From Chloroflexota bacterium (GTDB lineage: Bacteria > Chloroflexota > UBA11872 > VXOZ01): 64,000 nucleotides of DNA. Below are positions 17,249 through 26,436 of this stretch, piece after piece. The DNA lies in assembly GCA_012270555.1 (NCBI GenBank), contig JAAXIC010000008.1, positions 64,426 to 128,425 on the forward strand. Reading direction: 5' to 3'. The number at the start of each line of letters is the position of its first letter. Positions within the stretch are counted from its first letter, which is position 1. A program made the position numbers and the translations under genes. Below the pieces are notes generated by a model that saw only the letters and a program-made list of their open reading frames with translations, was not told the origin of the DNA and did not search any database.

Positions 17249-18316
17249 ATGACCAACCTCGACGACGAGCGTTCCTTTGCTCTGCATGACTCCGGCAATA
17301 TGGGAGCTCAGATTGCGGGTTTCCCCGCTGCTTGCGCTGCTGCTTGGGCAGAAGCGCAAAAGGTGTCGCTCCCCTTTGCCTATCGTGGGGTACAATCGGT
17401 GGTCATCCTCGGCATGGGGGGATCCGCCATAAGCGGCGATCTGGCGCGCGCACTTGGGGCGAAGACGGCTTCCGTGCCGATGGAGGTAATCCGCGGCTAC
17501 CACATTCCAGGATACGTTGACAGCAATACGTTGGTGATCGCCGTCAGCTATTCGGGCGACACTGAGGAGACCCTGGCGGCTTACGATGCGGCCTCTGAAA
17601 GAACCGGGTCGCTCATCGTCGTTGCAAGCGGCGGGAAGCTTCAAGCGCGCGCGCTGGCTGCCGGTATCCCTCACTATGCTATTCGGACTGCAAGCCAGCC
17701 GCGCGCCGCGTTGCCGCATCTCTACATGCCCATACTCCACGCATTGACCACGCTCTATCTCACTCGTTGTTCTGCGCGCGAAATCGAGGACGCCGCCAGC
17801 TTTATTGCGGATCAGGCGCCTGCCTTCGCTATTGATATTCCTGAAAAAGAGAATCCGGCCAAGAACCTGGCGCGTGCGCTCTATGGAAAGATTGTGAGCA
17901 TCTATGCGTCCGAGTTCCTTGGAGAAGTGGCGCGCCGTTGGAAGACCCAAATCAACGAGAACAGCAAGCAGTGGGCCGAGTTCGAAACCCTTCCCGAAGC
18001 GAATCACAATGCTGTCGTTGGGTATGCTCATCCACTTGGCAACACCGACTCAATCTGTGTCATCCAGTTGCACTCGCCGCTCTACCACGAACGGACACGA
18101 ATCGGAATGGAGGCAGCGCGAGAGTTGCTGGACGCTGCGTCGATAGCAAACAGACTGGTAGCCGTGCCAGGCCCAACCCCCTTGGCACAGCAGCTCTTTG
18201 CTATTCTGCTCGGCGACTACGTCAGCTACTACCTCGCAGTGCTCAACGGCGTAGACCCCACGCCGGTTGCGAACATCAATCACATCAAATCACGGCTGGC
18301 AAATGCAACAGTGTAG
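17249..18316 (+). CDS. Bifunctional phosphoglucose/phosphomannose isomerase
   Basis: A 355-residue SIS-domain protein that interconverts glucose-6-phosphate and fructose-6-phosphate, and mannose-6-phosphate likewise, by the short bifunctional PGI/PMI type found in archaea and some bacteria. The two sugar-isomerase domains are seen as GMGGSAISGDLA and AVSYSGDTEETLAA, followed by TQINENSKQWAEF and LPEANHNAVVGY with the catalytic Glu and His, and PVANINHIKSRL at the C-terminus. It begins 12 bases after the R3H ATPase gene. The restriction-modification genes that follow look like an insertion relative to this housekeeping run. Confidence 0.9.
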   Translation: MTNLDDERSFALHDSGNMGAQIAGFPAACAAAWAEAQKVSLPFAYRGVQSVVILGMGGSAISGDLARALGAKTASVPMEVIRGYHIPGYVDSNTLVIAVSYSGDTEETLAAYDAASERTGSLIVVASGGKLQARALAAGIPHYAIRTASQPRAALPHLYMPILHALTTLYLTRCSAREIEDAASFIADQAPAFAIDIPEKENPAKNLARALYGKIVSIYASEFLGEVARRWKTQINENSKQWAEFETLPEANHNAVVGYAHPLGNTDSICVIQLHSPLYHERTRIGMEAARELLDAASIANRLVAVPGPTPLAQQLFAILLGDYVSYYLAVLNGVDPTPVANINHIKSRLANATV

Positions 18317-18431
18317 ATAGCCTCTCAGTGAGGTGCTGCTTAAGTTTGAAAGGCTTCGTAGGCAACAGACTCCGTATAACCAGGTGTAGTAAACTCAAGG
18401 TGCACAGAGATTCTGCTACCGGACGGTATTG

Positions 18432-19775
18432 ATGGCGACCAAGCTTCCGCGCTTCTATGAGAAGCGAACAAACAGCACCACTGTTTCCAAGGACGCGAAC
18501 AAACTACGTCCCGAAGACCGCGCAATTCACCATTGGTACCGCTTTGTTCTATCTTTCCCTCCCCACCTCGTTCGGGACTACGTGGATCGGTTCGACATGC
18601 ACAGTTCGGACACTGTCCTGGACCCATTCTGCGGCGCTGGCACAACTTTGGTCGAGTGTAAAAAGCTAGGCATTGCGAGCATTGGGATTGAACCAAACCC
18701 CATGGCGCATTTCGCGAGTTCCTTGAAGGTGGACTGGTCAGTCGATAGTTCTGCGCTCTCCGACTACACCGACGAAGTCGTAGCATCTGCGCGAAGCGCT
18801 TTGGAGCATGATGGTGTTGACGACTGGAGTGACCTCCCGCTGCTCCAAAAAAGTGGAGCGTCGCGATCTCCATTGCGAGGACTCAGCCCTGAGCAGTCGA
18901 AGCTTCTGCTAAAAAACTCGATCAGTCCCATACCTCTGCATAAGACACTTGTTCTCCTGGATGCAATCGATGGGCATGGCCACTACCTGCTTCGACGATA
19001 CGCGCGGCTTGCGCTTGCGAACGCGTTGGTTCATCACATTAGCAACTTGAGGTTCGGGCCAGAGGTGGGAGTCGGTCGCATTAGGGATGATGCTCCAGTC
19101 TTAGAGGCGTGGCGGGATTGTATGCAGGCGATTATCCAAGACATTCGCCTCGTACAGGATAAAACCCATGTGCCTGCTCACGTGTTCAAAGCCGATTCAC
19201 GAGATACAGACCAAGTCTTGGAACCGGCCTCTGTCGATGCCGTGATTACTTCCCCGCCGTATCCGAATGAGAAAGACTACACACGAACTACACGGCTGGA
19301 GTCGGTAATCCTTGGACTGATACGGAACAGGAGTGAGTTGCGATCTCTAAAGATGGACCTCGTCAGATCCAACACCAGGGGGGTGTACAAGACCGACACC
19401 GACGACCGCGAGGTTCATCAACACAAGGAAATCCAAGGCCTTGCGGAGTCCATTGAGAATCGCCGTGTCCAACTTGGCAAGACATCGGGCTTTGAGCGCT
19501 TGTATCCCAGGGTAACTCAACTGTATTTTGGCGGAATGAGACGACACCTCGCTTCACTCAGGCCTGTATTGAAGCCAAAGGCGAAACTCGCCTACGTCGT
19601 AGGCGACCAAGCATCGTACCTAAGAGTGATGATTCGCACAGGGCACATCTTAGCCGATTTGGCCCGGTCATTGGGCTATGAAGTCACTGACATTGAATTG
19701 TTTCGCACGAGGCCTTCTACTGCCACAGGTACTCAGCTTCGTGAAGAGGTCGTGCTGCTAGAGTGGCCAGGATAG
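18432..19775 (+). CDS. Type II DNA methyltransferase (N4-cytosine or N6-adenine class)
   Basis: A 447-residue amino-methyltransferase that transfers a methyl group from S-adenosylmethionine to a base in a specific DNA sequence. The AdoMet-binding motif I is DPFCGAGTT near residue 65 and the catalytic motif IV is TSPPYPNEKDY in the second half, with a long central segment that may hold target recognition. The SPPY form is common in N4-cytosine enzymes but also seen in N6-adenine enzymes, so the modified base is not decided. The ATG at 18432 follows an in-frame TTG at 18429. The next frame, a probable endonuclease, continues directly after the TAG stop. Codon and base composition looks less GC-rich than the flanking housekeeping genes, suggesting acquisition by transfer. 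Confidence 0.88.
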   Translation: MATKLPRFYEKRTNSTTVSKDANKLRPEDRAIHHWYRFVLSFPPHLVRDYVDRFDMHSSDTVLDPFCGAGTTLVECKKLGIASIGIEPNPMAHFASSLKVDWSVDSSALSDYTDEVVASARSALEHDGVDDWSDLPLLQKSGASRSPLRGLSPEQSKLLLKNSISPIPLHKTLVLLDAIDGHGHYLLRRYARLALANALVHHISNLRFGPEVGVGRIRDDAPVLEAWRDCMQAIIQDIRLVQDKTHVPAHVFKADSRDTDQVLEPASVDAVITSPPYPNEKDYTRTTRLESVILGLIRNRSELRSLKMDLVRSNTRGVYKTDTDDREVHQHKEIQGLAESIENRRVQLGKTSGFERLYPRVTQLYFGGMRRHLASLRPVLKPKAKLAYVVGDQASYLRVMIRTGHILADLARSLGYEVTDIELFRTRPSTATGTQLREEVVLLEWPG

Positions 19776-20588
19776 CTGAAAACAGAGGCACGGCAGATTT
19801 CTCCTCAAAATCGGTATACGGCAATCATCGAGGCGATTTTCAGCGCGAAGCACAGGCTCGGACAACGAGAACTGGACTTCGAGCGTGAGGACATCATCAC
19901 ATTTGCAGGTAAATTAGGTATCGCTCTGCCCAAGAATCTTGGCGACTTGATCTACACGTTTCGCTATAGGACAGAACTCCCCGCTAGTATTCGAGCCACT
20001 GCGCCTGAAGGCGAAACCTGGATCATTCGATCCGCTGGTCGGAGTAAGTATCGTTTCGTTTTGGTCACTGATGTGCCGCTCATTCCCAACGCGAACCTCA
20101 CAGTAACCAAGGTGCCGGATGCAACACCAGGAATCATCGCCAAGTATGCGTTCAATGACGAACAATCCGTTTTGGCTCGTGTCCGTTACAATCGGCTGAT
20201 CGACATATTCTTGGGCATTGCCTGTTACTCTCTCCAAAGCCATCTGCGCACAACTGTCACTGGTATGGGTCAGGTAGAGACAGATGAGCTATTCGTAGGC
20301 GTGGATAAGAGCGGTTCGCAGTACGTCATACCTGTTCAGGCCAAGGGAGGGAACGACAGGCTCAATAGAGTTCAGATTGAGCAGGACATTGCCGTGTGCA
20401 GCGAGAAAATGCCGTCATTGATCTGTCGGCCGGTTGGAGCGCAGTTCATGAAAGATGACCTTATTGCACTCTTTGAGTTTGAGCAACAAGGTGATGACAT
20501 TAGAGTAGCTTCGGAGAAACACTACCTTCTGGTCTCTCCAGATGCAGTGACCGACGATGATTTAGCCAGATACCGACGGAGGCTATAG
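19776..20588 (+). CDS. Probable restriction endonuclease partner, no conventional start at its N-terminus
   Basis: The frame is open for 270 codons from immediately after the methyltransferase TAG (19773-19775), in the same frame. The first conventional start is a TTG at 19947, which would give 213 residues. Yet the 57 codons before it read like real protein (for example RYTAIIEAIFSAK and FEREDIITFAGKLGIALPKN), with no ATG, GTG or TTG. A CTG at 19776 is the first codon after the stop. The later sequence holds a candidate PD-(D/E)xK nuclease site: acidic residues in QVETDELFVGVD followed by PVQAKGG (QxK), then EQDIAVC and ICRPVGAQFM. This and the adjacency to the methylase suggest the cleaving partner. 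Options are CTG initiation, TAG read-through, a mutated start or an assembly error. Confidence 0.7.
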   Translation: MKTEARQISPQNRYTAIIEAIFSAKHRLGQRELDFEREDIITFAGKLGIALPKNLGDLIYTFRYRTELPASIRATAPEGETWIIRSAGRSKYRFVLVTDVPLIPNANLTVTKVPDATPGIIAKYAFNDEQSVLARVRYNRLIDIFLGIACYSLQSHLRTTVTGMGQVETDELFVGVDKSGSQYVIPVQAKGGNDRLNRVQIEQDIAVCSEKMPSLICRPVGAQFMKDDLIALFEFEQQGDDIRVASEKHYLLVSPDAVTDDDLARYRRRL

Positions 20589-20704
20589 CAGAGCATCAGA
20601 GAGCCAAGGCTGAAGTCAAGTTCCAGATTTCTAACCTCATCTGGGACGACAACGCCTGCGACCATCTTGCTGGCTAGCCACCCAGCTATTCCTCTCCGTA
20701 TGCT

Positions 20705-20733
20705 TTGACAGCCTGATAGTCCATTGATAGACT
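20705..20733 (+). promoter_or_regulatory. Sigma-70-type promoter upstream of the TIM-barrel gene
   Basis: A perfect TTGACA at 20705-20710 and TAGACT at 20728-20733 are separated by 17 bases, about 70 bases before the gene at 20807. It marks the return to host genes after the restriction-modification pair. Confidence 0.65.
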
Positions 20734-20806
20734 TGCAACGAGCCAAATCAGCAGATTAGCCGGACGGAGGCATCAAGCCAGCATGGAAAGACACTGGAGC
20801 CACTAC

Positions 20807-21718
20807 ATGCACCTTGGGTTCGTGCACTTCATGCTCTTTCCGGAGGTGATGGGTGGCGATGGGCCAATTCTCGAATCATTACGTCACCTCACGGCTGACG
20901 ACTTCTTTCAAGTTGCCGAGATTACGCACATCGCTGATCCTGATGTCGCTAAGCAAGCGAAAGCCTTGAGCGAGACGACCAAGCTCCACCTGGGTTTCGG
21001 CGTGCAGCCCATTCTCTTGCGCAATCAATTTAATCTAGCCAGCATCGATGAGTCGCATCGCCAAGCCGTAGTGACACGGGTCAAGCAAGCCGTAGACGAA
21101 GCCTATGCCATGGGCACTCGCGTGCTCGGGCTTTTCGACGGTCCCTCGTCGTATCCTGGTGAAGAATACAAAGAGCAAGCGCTCAACGCGTTTGCCGAAT
21201 CATTGAAAGAAATCTGCGCGTACGCGGAGCAGCAACGGACGGACTATACGCTCTGGATTTCGCTTGAGCAGTTCGACCGCGACGTGGACAAGAAGAGCCT
21301 CGTCGGCCCCATCGAGGATACGCTGCCCCTGTGCCAAGCAGTGCGCGCGCAATGCGGAAACTTTGGCTTACTCGTGGACCAAGGGCATCTTCCATTGCTT
21401 GGAGAGACACCAGAGGGCACGCTCTCAGCGGCCCGCGAGTATCTGGGACACATCCACCTAGGCAGTTGCATCAAGAAGCCGGGGCACGCGCTCTACGGCG
21501 ACCAGCACCCGCGCTTCGGCCACGAGGACGGCGAAAACGATACGGCGGAACTTACTGAATTCCTCCGCACCCTGTTTGAAATAGGCTACTTTGATAAAGA
21601 CGTTCCCACAGAGAAACCACTGTGCACTTTTGAGCTAAAGCCTGCGCCGGGCGAGGATTCGCTCTCATTGATGGCGAATGCCAAGCGGACGTTCCAGGCG
21701 GCCTGGGCAGCGCTCTAG
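20807..21718 (+). CDS. Sugar phosphate isomerase/epimerase-like TIM-barrel protein
   Basis: A protein of about 303 residues of the xylose-isomerase-like/AP-endonuclease-2 TIM-barrel superfamily. It starts MHLGFVHFMLFPE, with metal-binding candidates in ISLEQFD, LVDQGHLPLL, GHIHLGSC and the late CTFELKP acidic residue, the pattern of a divalent-metal site at the barrel mouth. The ATG at 20807 is preferred because GGAG lies 7 bases upstream; ATG 20783 is in frame with a more distant GGAGG. A D-glycerate dehydrogenase gene follows after 34 bases, so the two probably act in one sugar-acid or hydroxyacid pathway. The substrate is unknown. Confidence 0.78.
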   Translation: MHLGFVHFMLFPEVMGGDGPILESLRHLTADDFFQVAEITHIADPDVAKQAKALSETTKLHLGFGVQPILLRNQFNLASIDESHRQAVVTRVKQAVDEAYAMGTRVLGLFDGPSSYPGEEYKEQALNAFAESLKEICAYAEQQRTDYTLWISLEQFDRDVDKKSLVGPIEDTLPLCQAVRAQCGNFGLLVDQGHLPLLGETPEGTLSAAREYLGHIHLGSCIKKPGHALYGDQHPRFGHEDGENDTAELTEFLRTLFEIGYFDKDVPTEKPLCTFELKPAPGEDSLSLMANAKRTFQAAWAAL

Positions 21719-21752
21719 AGAGAATTGAGCAACGAGAAAGAGTAAGGAAACA

Positions 21753-22733
21753 ATGCAGCCGAAAGTCTATGTCACGCGTCGGATACCGGAGTCAGGAGTC
21801 AGGCTCTTACAAGAGTCGTGCGAGGTGGAAATCTGGGATAGCGATGAGGTTGTTCCGCGCGATGTCTTCCTGGAGGCAGTTGCCGATAAAGACGGCGTGC
21901 TCTGCCTACTGACGGATAAAGTCGATGCCGAAACCCTGGACGTGGCCAAGAATGCGAAAATATTCGCCAACATGGCCGTGGGTTTCGACAACATCGATGT
22001 CGATGAGTGCACACAGCGGGGTGTTATGGCGAGCAATACCCCGGGGGTTCTCACCGATACGACTGCCGATTTTGCCTTCACGCTGCTCATGGCAGCCGCG
22101 CGCCGCATCCGTGAGGGGCATGAGTTCGTGCACGCCGGCAAGTGGACAACCTGGGGGCCGCTCCTGCTCATGGGGCAGGACATCCATCACGCCACCCTCG
22201 GCCTGATTGGATTGGGGCGCATTGGGACGGAAATGGCGCGGCGCGGGCAAGGCTTCTCGATGCGCGTCATTTACAACGACGTGGTGCGCCGGGAAGACCT
22301 GGAAGAGGAACTCGGCCTTGAGTACGCCGACTTCGATACCGTCCTGAAGGAATCTGACTTCGTGAGCCTGCACGTGCCGTACATGCCGGCGACGCATCAT
22401 CTCATCAGCACAGATCAGCTTGCATTGATGAAAGAATCAGCCGTCCTCATCAATACAGCACGCGGCGCTATTGTAGACCCGCAGGCTCTGTATACGGCGC
22501 TCAAGTCAGGTGAGATTTGGGCGGCAGGCCTCGATGTTACTGAACCCGAGCCGATTCCGATGGATGATCCGCTGCTCACCTTGGACAACTGCCTGATCGC
22601 CCCACACATCGCCAGCGCGAGCTTCAATACCCGCAGCGACATGTCGGAACTGGCTGCCAACAATATCCTGGCCGCAATTGCCGGCGAGCGCCCTCCCACC
22701 ATCCTCAATCCCGAGGTACTGGAGAACTCCTAG
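21753..22733 (+). CDS. gyaR: D-glycerate dehydrogenase / glyoxylate-hydroxypyruvate reductase
   Basis: A 326-residue D-isomer-specific 2-hydroxyacid dehydrogenase that reduces glyoxylate or hydroxypyruvate with NAD(P)H, or runs in reverse. The cofactor fold has GLIGLGRIGTEMARRG, and the catalytic residues are in NTARGAIVD (Arg), GLDVTEPEP (Glu) and APHIASAS (His). The substrate-domain signatures FANMAVGFDNIDV and NTPGVLTDTTADF match the GyaR/GRHPR branch closely. It is downstream of the TIM-barrel gene, with an AAGGA ribosome-binding site before the ATG. A palindromic repeat follows its stop and may help end the transcript. Confidence 0.9.
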   Translation: MQPKVYVTRRIPESGVRLLQESCEVEIWDSDEVVPRDVFLEAVADKDGVLCLLTDKVDAETLDVAKNAKIFANMAVGFDNIDVDECTQRGVMASNTPGVLTDTTADFAFTLLMAAARRIREGHEFVHAGKWTTWGPLLLMGQDIHHATLGLIGLGRIGTEMARRGQGFSMRVIYNDVVRREDLEEELGLEYADFDTVLKESDFVSLHVPYMPATHHLISTDQLALMKESAVLINTARGAIVDPQALYTALKSGEIWAAGLDVTEPEPIPMDDPLLTLDNCLIAPHIASASFNTRSDMSELAANNILAAIAGERPPTILNPEVLENS

Positions 22734-22750
22734 GGCTATCTAAGAGTCTC

Positions 22751-22822
22751 CGTCACTCCAGCTTTCGCCGGAGTCTATGTGCCCAAGATGAGATGGATTC
22801 CGCGCCCCCGTACGGGGGCGAA
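22751..22822. repeat. Palindromic intergenic repeat unit
   Basis: Two palindromes lie in the gap between convergent genes: an imperfect ACTCC...GGAGT hairpin at 22755-22774 and a perfect 18-base palindrome CGCCCCCGTACGGGGGCG at 22803-22820. The outer part, beginning GTCACTCCAGC at 22752, resembles the reverse complement of a segment at 52175-52185, suggesting a dispersed REP-like family. It could also act as a transcription stop for gyaR. Confidence 0.5.
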
Positions 22823-22878
22823 CTTTCGCGGGAAAGACGGAGGTTGGCCTTCCATACGCAAGTGGCTTGGCGGCCTCG

Positions 22879-24066
22879 CTAAGACCGGCGGCCTTCCTCG
22901 GCTGACTGCGTCTTCCAAGGTAGCAGGCGAAGCCGAGCCCGCGCGGGAACGTGGAAAACCGGCGGCATGGCGTAGGTCTTCACCTGGCTATGCACGGCAA
23001 TACTCTGCAGCAGGCCAATGCCGATGAAAGTGGCTAGCAAGGCGCTGCCGCCGTAGGAAAGGAAGGGCAAAGGCATGCCGGTTACGGGCAGCAGGCCAAT
23101 GATCATGCCCACATTTACGAATGTTTGCAGGAAAATAAACGTCGTGACCCCAACGGCGATGTTTTGACCGAAGTGGTCGCGTGCACTGGTAGCAATCAAC
23201 GTCGCGCGCATGAGCAAGACTGCAAACAGAACAAGCACAAGCATGCTGCCGACGAAGCCAAGTTCTTCCGCCAATACGGCGAACACGAAGTCCTTGTGCT
23301 GTACACGCAGATACTCCAACTGTGTTTGCGATCCCTGGAAGAGACCGCGACCCCAGAGCTCTCCCGCACCAACGCTAATCTGTGCCTGGAGGGCATTGTA
23401 GCCAGCGCCCAGTGGGTCCGCCGTTGGATCAAGAAATGTGGTGATGCGCTCCCACATGTATTCCTTGATCCGAATGAGCTGCAAGAAAACGGCGCACAGC
23501 AAGCCCACCGTCACGCCAATGATGTACTTGAACGGCACCCCCGCCATGAAGACCATCGCCCCCCAAATCCCGAGGAACATCAAGGTAGTGCCAAGATCGG
23601 GCTCTCGAAAGACCAGGAACGCCGGCACGGCCGTGATGACGATGGAGCCAAAAAAGTAACGAATGTCCTCGACACGATGCGGCCCCGCGCTGAAGTAATG
23701 CGCGAGCACCACGATCAGGGCGATCTTTGCAAATTCTGAGGGCTGCAAGGAAAACGGGCCAATGAGGAACCACCGCTGCGAACCACCGATGGAGACACCA
23801 GCAATCAGCACTGCGAGGAGCATCACCACAGAGGCGCCGTAACCAATCCAGGCCAGGCTGCCGAGCCAGCGGTAGTTCACCTTGGGAGCGAGGGCGAGGA
23901 TCACAACCCCCATGCCTAAGAATGCCGTCTGCTTCATAACGTCCACGGACACTTCGGACTCGATGAGGGTCGCGCTGCGAATGAGCACTATGCCTACGGC
24001 GCCAAGGACGATGGCAACGGCTGTCAGCCAGTAGTCATAAAGTCTCCATTTCCGTACGACAATCAT
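22879..24066 (-). CDS. rodA: Rod-shape-determining SEDS glycosyltransferase RodA
   Basis: A 395-residue polytopic membrane protein of the SEDS family, which polymerises peptidoglycan glycan strands during elongation together with the class B penicillin-binding protein encoded just upstream. About ten hydrophobic segments are visible, with the family signatures GSQRWFLIGPFSLQPSEFAK, FREPDLGTT, AVLAEELGFVG and PFLSYGGSALLA. The C-terminal 30 residues are a basic cytoplasmic tail. It starts 1 base after the mrdA stop and is the last gene of the mreBCD-mrdA-rodA operon. Confidence 0.94.
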   Translation of the reverse strand: MIVVRKWRLYDYWLTAVAIVLGAVGIVLIRSATLIESEVSVDVMKQTAFLGMGVVILALAPKVNYRWLGSLAWIGYGASVVMLLAVLIAGVSIGGSQRWFLIGPFSLQPSEFAKIALIVVLAHYFSAGPHRVEDIRYFFGSIVITAVPAFLVFREPDLGTTLMFLGIWGAMVFMAGVPFKYIIGVTVGLLCAVFLQLIRIKEYMWERITTFLDPTADPLGAGYNALQAQISVGAGELWGRGLFQGSQTQLEYLRVQHKDFVFAVLAEELGFVGSMLVLVLFAVLLMRATLIATSARDHFGQNIAVGVTTFIFLQTFVNVGMIIGLLPVTGMPLPFLSYGGSALLATFIGIGLLQSIAVHSQVKTYAMPPVFHVPARARLRLLPWKTQSAEEGRRS

Positions 24067-24067
24067 G

Positions 24068-25921
24068 CTATTGCCTGGCGCTACCAGCGGACTCGAAGTA
24101 GAAACGGGTCAGCTTATCTGCAATCGGAGCCGCGAACTCGGAACCCTCACCTGCGCCGTAGAGCACCACGGCAAAAGCGATCTCCGGATCGTCGAATGGC
24201 GCAAATCCGGTGAAGAGAGCGTGGGTCGGTAGGTGTCCACCCTCATCACGGGGGCCGGGGTACTCTGCCGTGCCGGTCTTGCCGGCAATTCCAAACGGGT
24301 TGGACGCTATCCGGATCGCAGTGCCACGCACCACCACATCACGCATTGCGTTTCGGATTGAAGCAAGCACTTGTCCAGAGTAAGGCAAGCGTCGAGCCAC
24401 CCGAGGTTCAATCGTCTTCACCTGCTTGCCGTCGGCGCCCCGTATCTCAGCAGCGACTCTAGGGTACATTAGTTTACCGCCATTTGCAATAGCCGCCGAA
24501 AGATTCGCAAGTTGCAGCGGGGTGCTCAAGACATCGCCTTGCCCAATGGCCGTATTGTATGAGTCGCCTTGGAACCAGGGCTCATTCTTGACGCGCAGCT
24601 TGCGCTCCGGTGTCGGCATGAGACCGTCCTGTTCGCCGGGAAGATCGATGCCTGTCGCTTGTCCAAAGCCGCAGGAAGTCGCAGCTTGCGCGAGTGCTTC
24701 AGGCCCAATTCCTTCAAATTCCGTATAGGGGCTACCGCCGACCAATGTGTAGAAGAAGACGTCACAAGAGCGGACGAGGCCTTCGTACGCGTTGAGAGAG
24801 CCATGCCCACTGCGCTTCCAACACCCAAACGACCATCCGCCGGGAAGTATAAGCTGGCCGTGGCACGTGAATTCCATGTCTAGGTCAAAATTGTGGTTCT
24901 CTAACCAATGCGCAAGACTAACGAGCTTGAAAATGGAGGCTGGCGGATAGAGTCCCGCGATAGTTTGATTGACCAGGGGGCGCGACGGATCATTGGCCAA
25001 CCGCCCATAGTCTTCTTGGGAGATAGACCGGGCAAAGAGATTGTTGTCGTATCCCGGCAAGCTCACCAACGCCCGCGCTGCCCCGGTGTTTACATCCAGG
25101 GCAACTACCGCACCGGACGGCGCTCCCGAATCTACAAGTCCTTCATGGAGCATCGCAGTCACGGCCTCTTGCAGTTCCAGGTCTAACCCCAACACGAGAT
25201 TCTTCCCAGGTTGGGAAGGCGTTTCACGCAGCACGCGCACGGTGCGGCCATACGCATTCACTTCGACGTTTCTTTGACCTTTATCACCATGGAGTTCCGT
25301 CTCGTAGATTGACTCAATCCCCGCAATTCCTACCTGGTCATCCCGTTCGTACCCGCGGTTCAGATAGAATTCCGTGCGCTCATGGGGAATGGGGCCGACA
25401 TAGCCAAGAACATGGCCAACACTATCGCCACCCGCATACTCGCGGATCGGCCGGCTCTCGGCGGAAATTCCCGGAAGATACGGATTCTCCTCCTCGATGA
25501 TGAGAGCAACGTGACGCGGCACATCTCGTTTCAGGATGGTAGGTAGATACGGACTCCGCAGTCCTTCATTCATGCGCTCCATGATGGTGAGCGATGGCAT
25601 TTCGAGCAGCGCGGCCAGGCGTCTTGCGACACTTTCAACCTCGTCGCGAGGCAAGTCAATCATGCGCGCCACGACGCTAAAGCTCGGCGCGTTTATGGCG
25701 ACCCTTTGATTGTTCCAATCATAGATCACCCCGCGCAAAGGCTTGACTGAGAGCACGCGTAGGCTGTTGTTCTCGGCTTGGTCGCGATACTCCGGACCGC
25801 GCACGATCTGGATGTACCATAAACGTGCGACGAGCGCGAGGAACGAGCCGAGGAGGACGATGCGGAGGAGATAGAAGCGGATAGCCTCACGCCGTGTCAG
25901 TGTGCGTTTCTCTTCTGGCAC
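24068..25921 (-). CDS. mrdA: Penicillin-binding protein 2 (elongation transpeptidase)
   Basis: A class B PBP of 617 residues that cross-links peptidoglycan in the elongasome. It has one N-terminal membrane helix (YLLRIVLLGSFLALVARLWY), the dimerisation or pedestal domain with RGVIYDWNNQRVAIN, and the transpeptidase domain. The active-site triad is visible: PPASIFK with the nucleophilic serine (most PBP2s read PPGSTFK), the SCD motif in VRSCDVFFYTL, and KTGTAEYPG. The start overlaps the mreD stop by one base, and rodA follows after 1 base. This tight packing fits the obligate RodA-PBP2 partnership. Confidence 0.94.
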   Translation of the reverse strand: MPEEKRTLTRREAIRFYLLRIVLLGSFLALVARLWYIQIVRGPEYRDQAENNSLRVLSVKPLRGVIYDWNNQRVAINAPSFSVVARMIDLPRDEVESVARRLAALLEMPSLTIMERMNEGLRSPYLPTILKRDVPRHVALIIEEENPYLPGISAESRPIREYAGGDSVGHVLGYVGPIPHERTEFYLNRGYERDDQVGIAGIESIYETELHGDKGQRNVEVNAYGRTVRVLRETPSQPGKNLVLGLDLELQEAVTAMLHEGLVDSGAPSGAVVALDVNTGAARALVSLPGYDNNLFARSISQEDYGRLANDPSRPLVNQTIAGLYPPASIFKLVSLAHWLENHNFDLDMEFTCHGQLILPGGWSFGCWKRSGHGSLNAYEGLVRSCDVFFYTLVGGSPYTEFEGIGPEALAQAATSCGFGQATGIDLPGEQDGLMPTPERKLRVKNEPWFQGDSYNTAIGQGDVLSTPLQLANLSAAIANGGKLMYPRVAAEIRGADGKQVKTIEPRVARRLPYSGQVLASIRNAMRDVVVRGTAIRIASNPFGIAGKTGTAEYPGPRDEGGHLPTHALFTGFAPFDDPEIAFAVVLYGAGEGSEFAAPIADKLTRFYFESAGSARQ

Positions 25922-26436
25922 TATCTCCTCCTGGCGCTTAGGCTGCCTGTGGCTATTTCGAGGAAGCGAAATCCAACGAATACCACCAAAGGAGCAAAGA
26001 GCGCGTTGACGAGCGCCGTAGGCAACGCCATCTGTAGAAGCATGTCGCGATAGGAGAATCTATAGTCAAATGTTATCAGCAATGCCCCCAGAAGAATGAA
26101 ATACACTACCGCTATCCAAATCGTCGTAACTGCCGCCAAGACGGCCCGGTTTGGCTGCACGACACTTACCGCAAAACCGCCCACAAAGCCCGCCACGGTA
26201 AGCGCGAGAGCGCTCAGTCCCCAATGTGCGCCGGAGAATGCGTCGAGCAGCAGCCCGCCGACAAATCCCCATCCGGCGCCGCCCGCGGGCCCATACCACA
26301 GCGCCAAGAGGGTCACGACCTGCAGCATGGGCAACCACACTATGCCAAAGAGCGGAAAATGCCACACCACGCTCGTTTGCACCAGCGCGGCCGCCAGCAT
26401 CAGGATTACGATGGCAGGGCGTGAAACGTCGTTCAT
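25921..26436 (-). CDS. mreD: Rod-shape-determining protein MreD
   Basis: A small integral membrane protein of 171 residues with five or six hydrophobic segments, matching MreD in length, hydropathy and position between mreC and mrdA. It links MreC and the membrane part of the elongasome. The sequence PLFGIVWLPMLQVVTLLALW and the GGLLLDAFSGAHWGLSAL loop are typical of MreD, a family with weak primary conservation. Its ATG overlaps the mreC stop by 4 bases, so coupled translation is likely. Confidence 0.85.
   Translation of the reverse strand: MNDVSRPAIVILMLAAALVQTSVVWHFPLFGIVWLPMLQVVTLLALWYGPAGGAGWGFVGGLLLDAFSGAHWGLSALALTVAGFVGGFAVSVVQPNRAVLAAVTTIWIAVVYFILLGALLITFDYRFSYRDMLLQMALPTALVNALFAPLVVFVGFRFLEIATGSLSARRR

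Noticed and set aside
17066-18031. A 321-codon minus-strand frame over the sugar isomerase
   Set aside because: It is antisense to the SIS-domain protein and without motifs.
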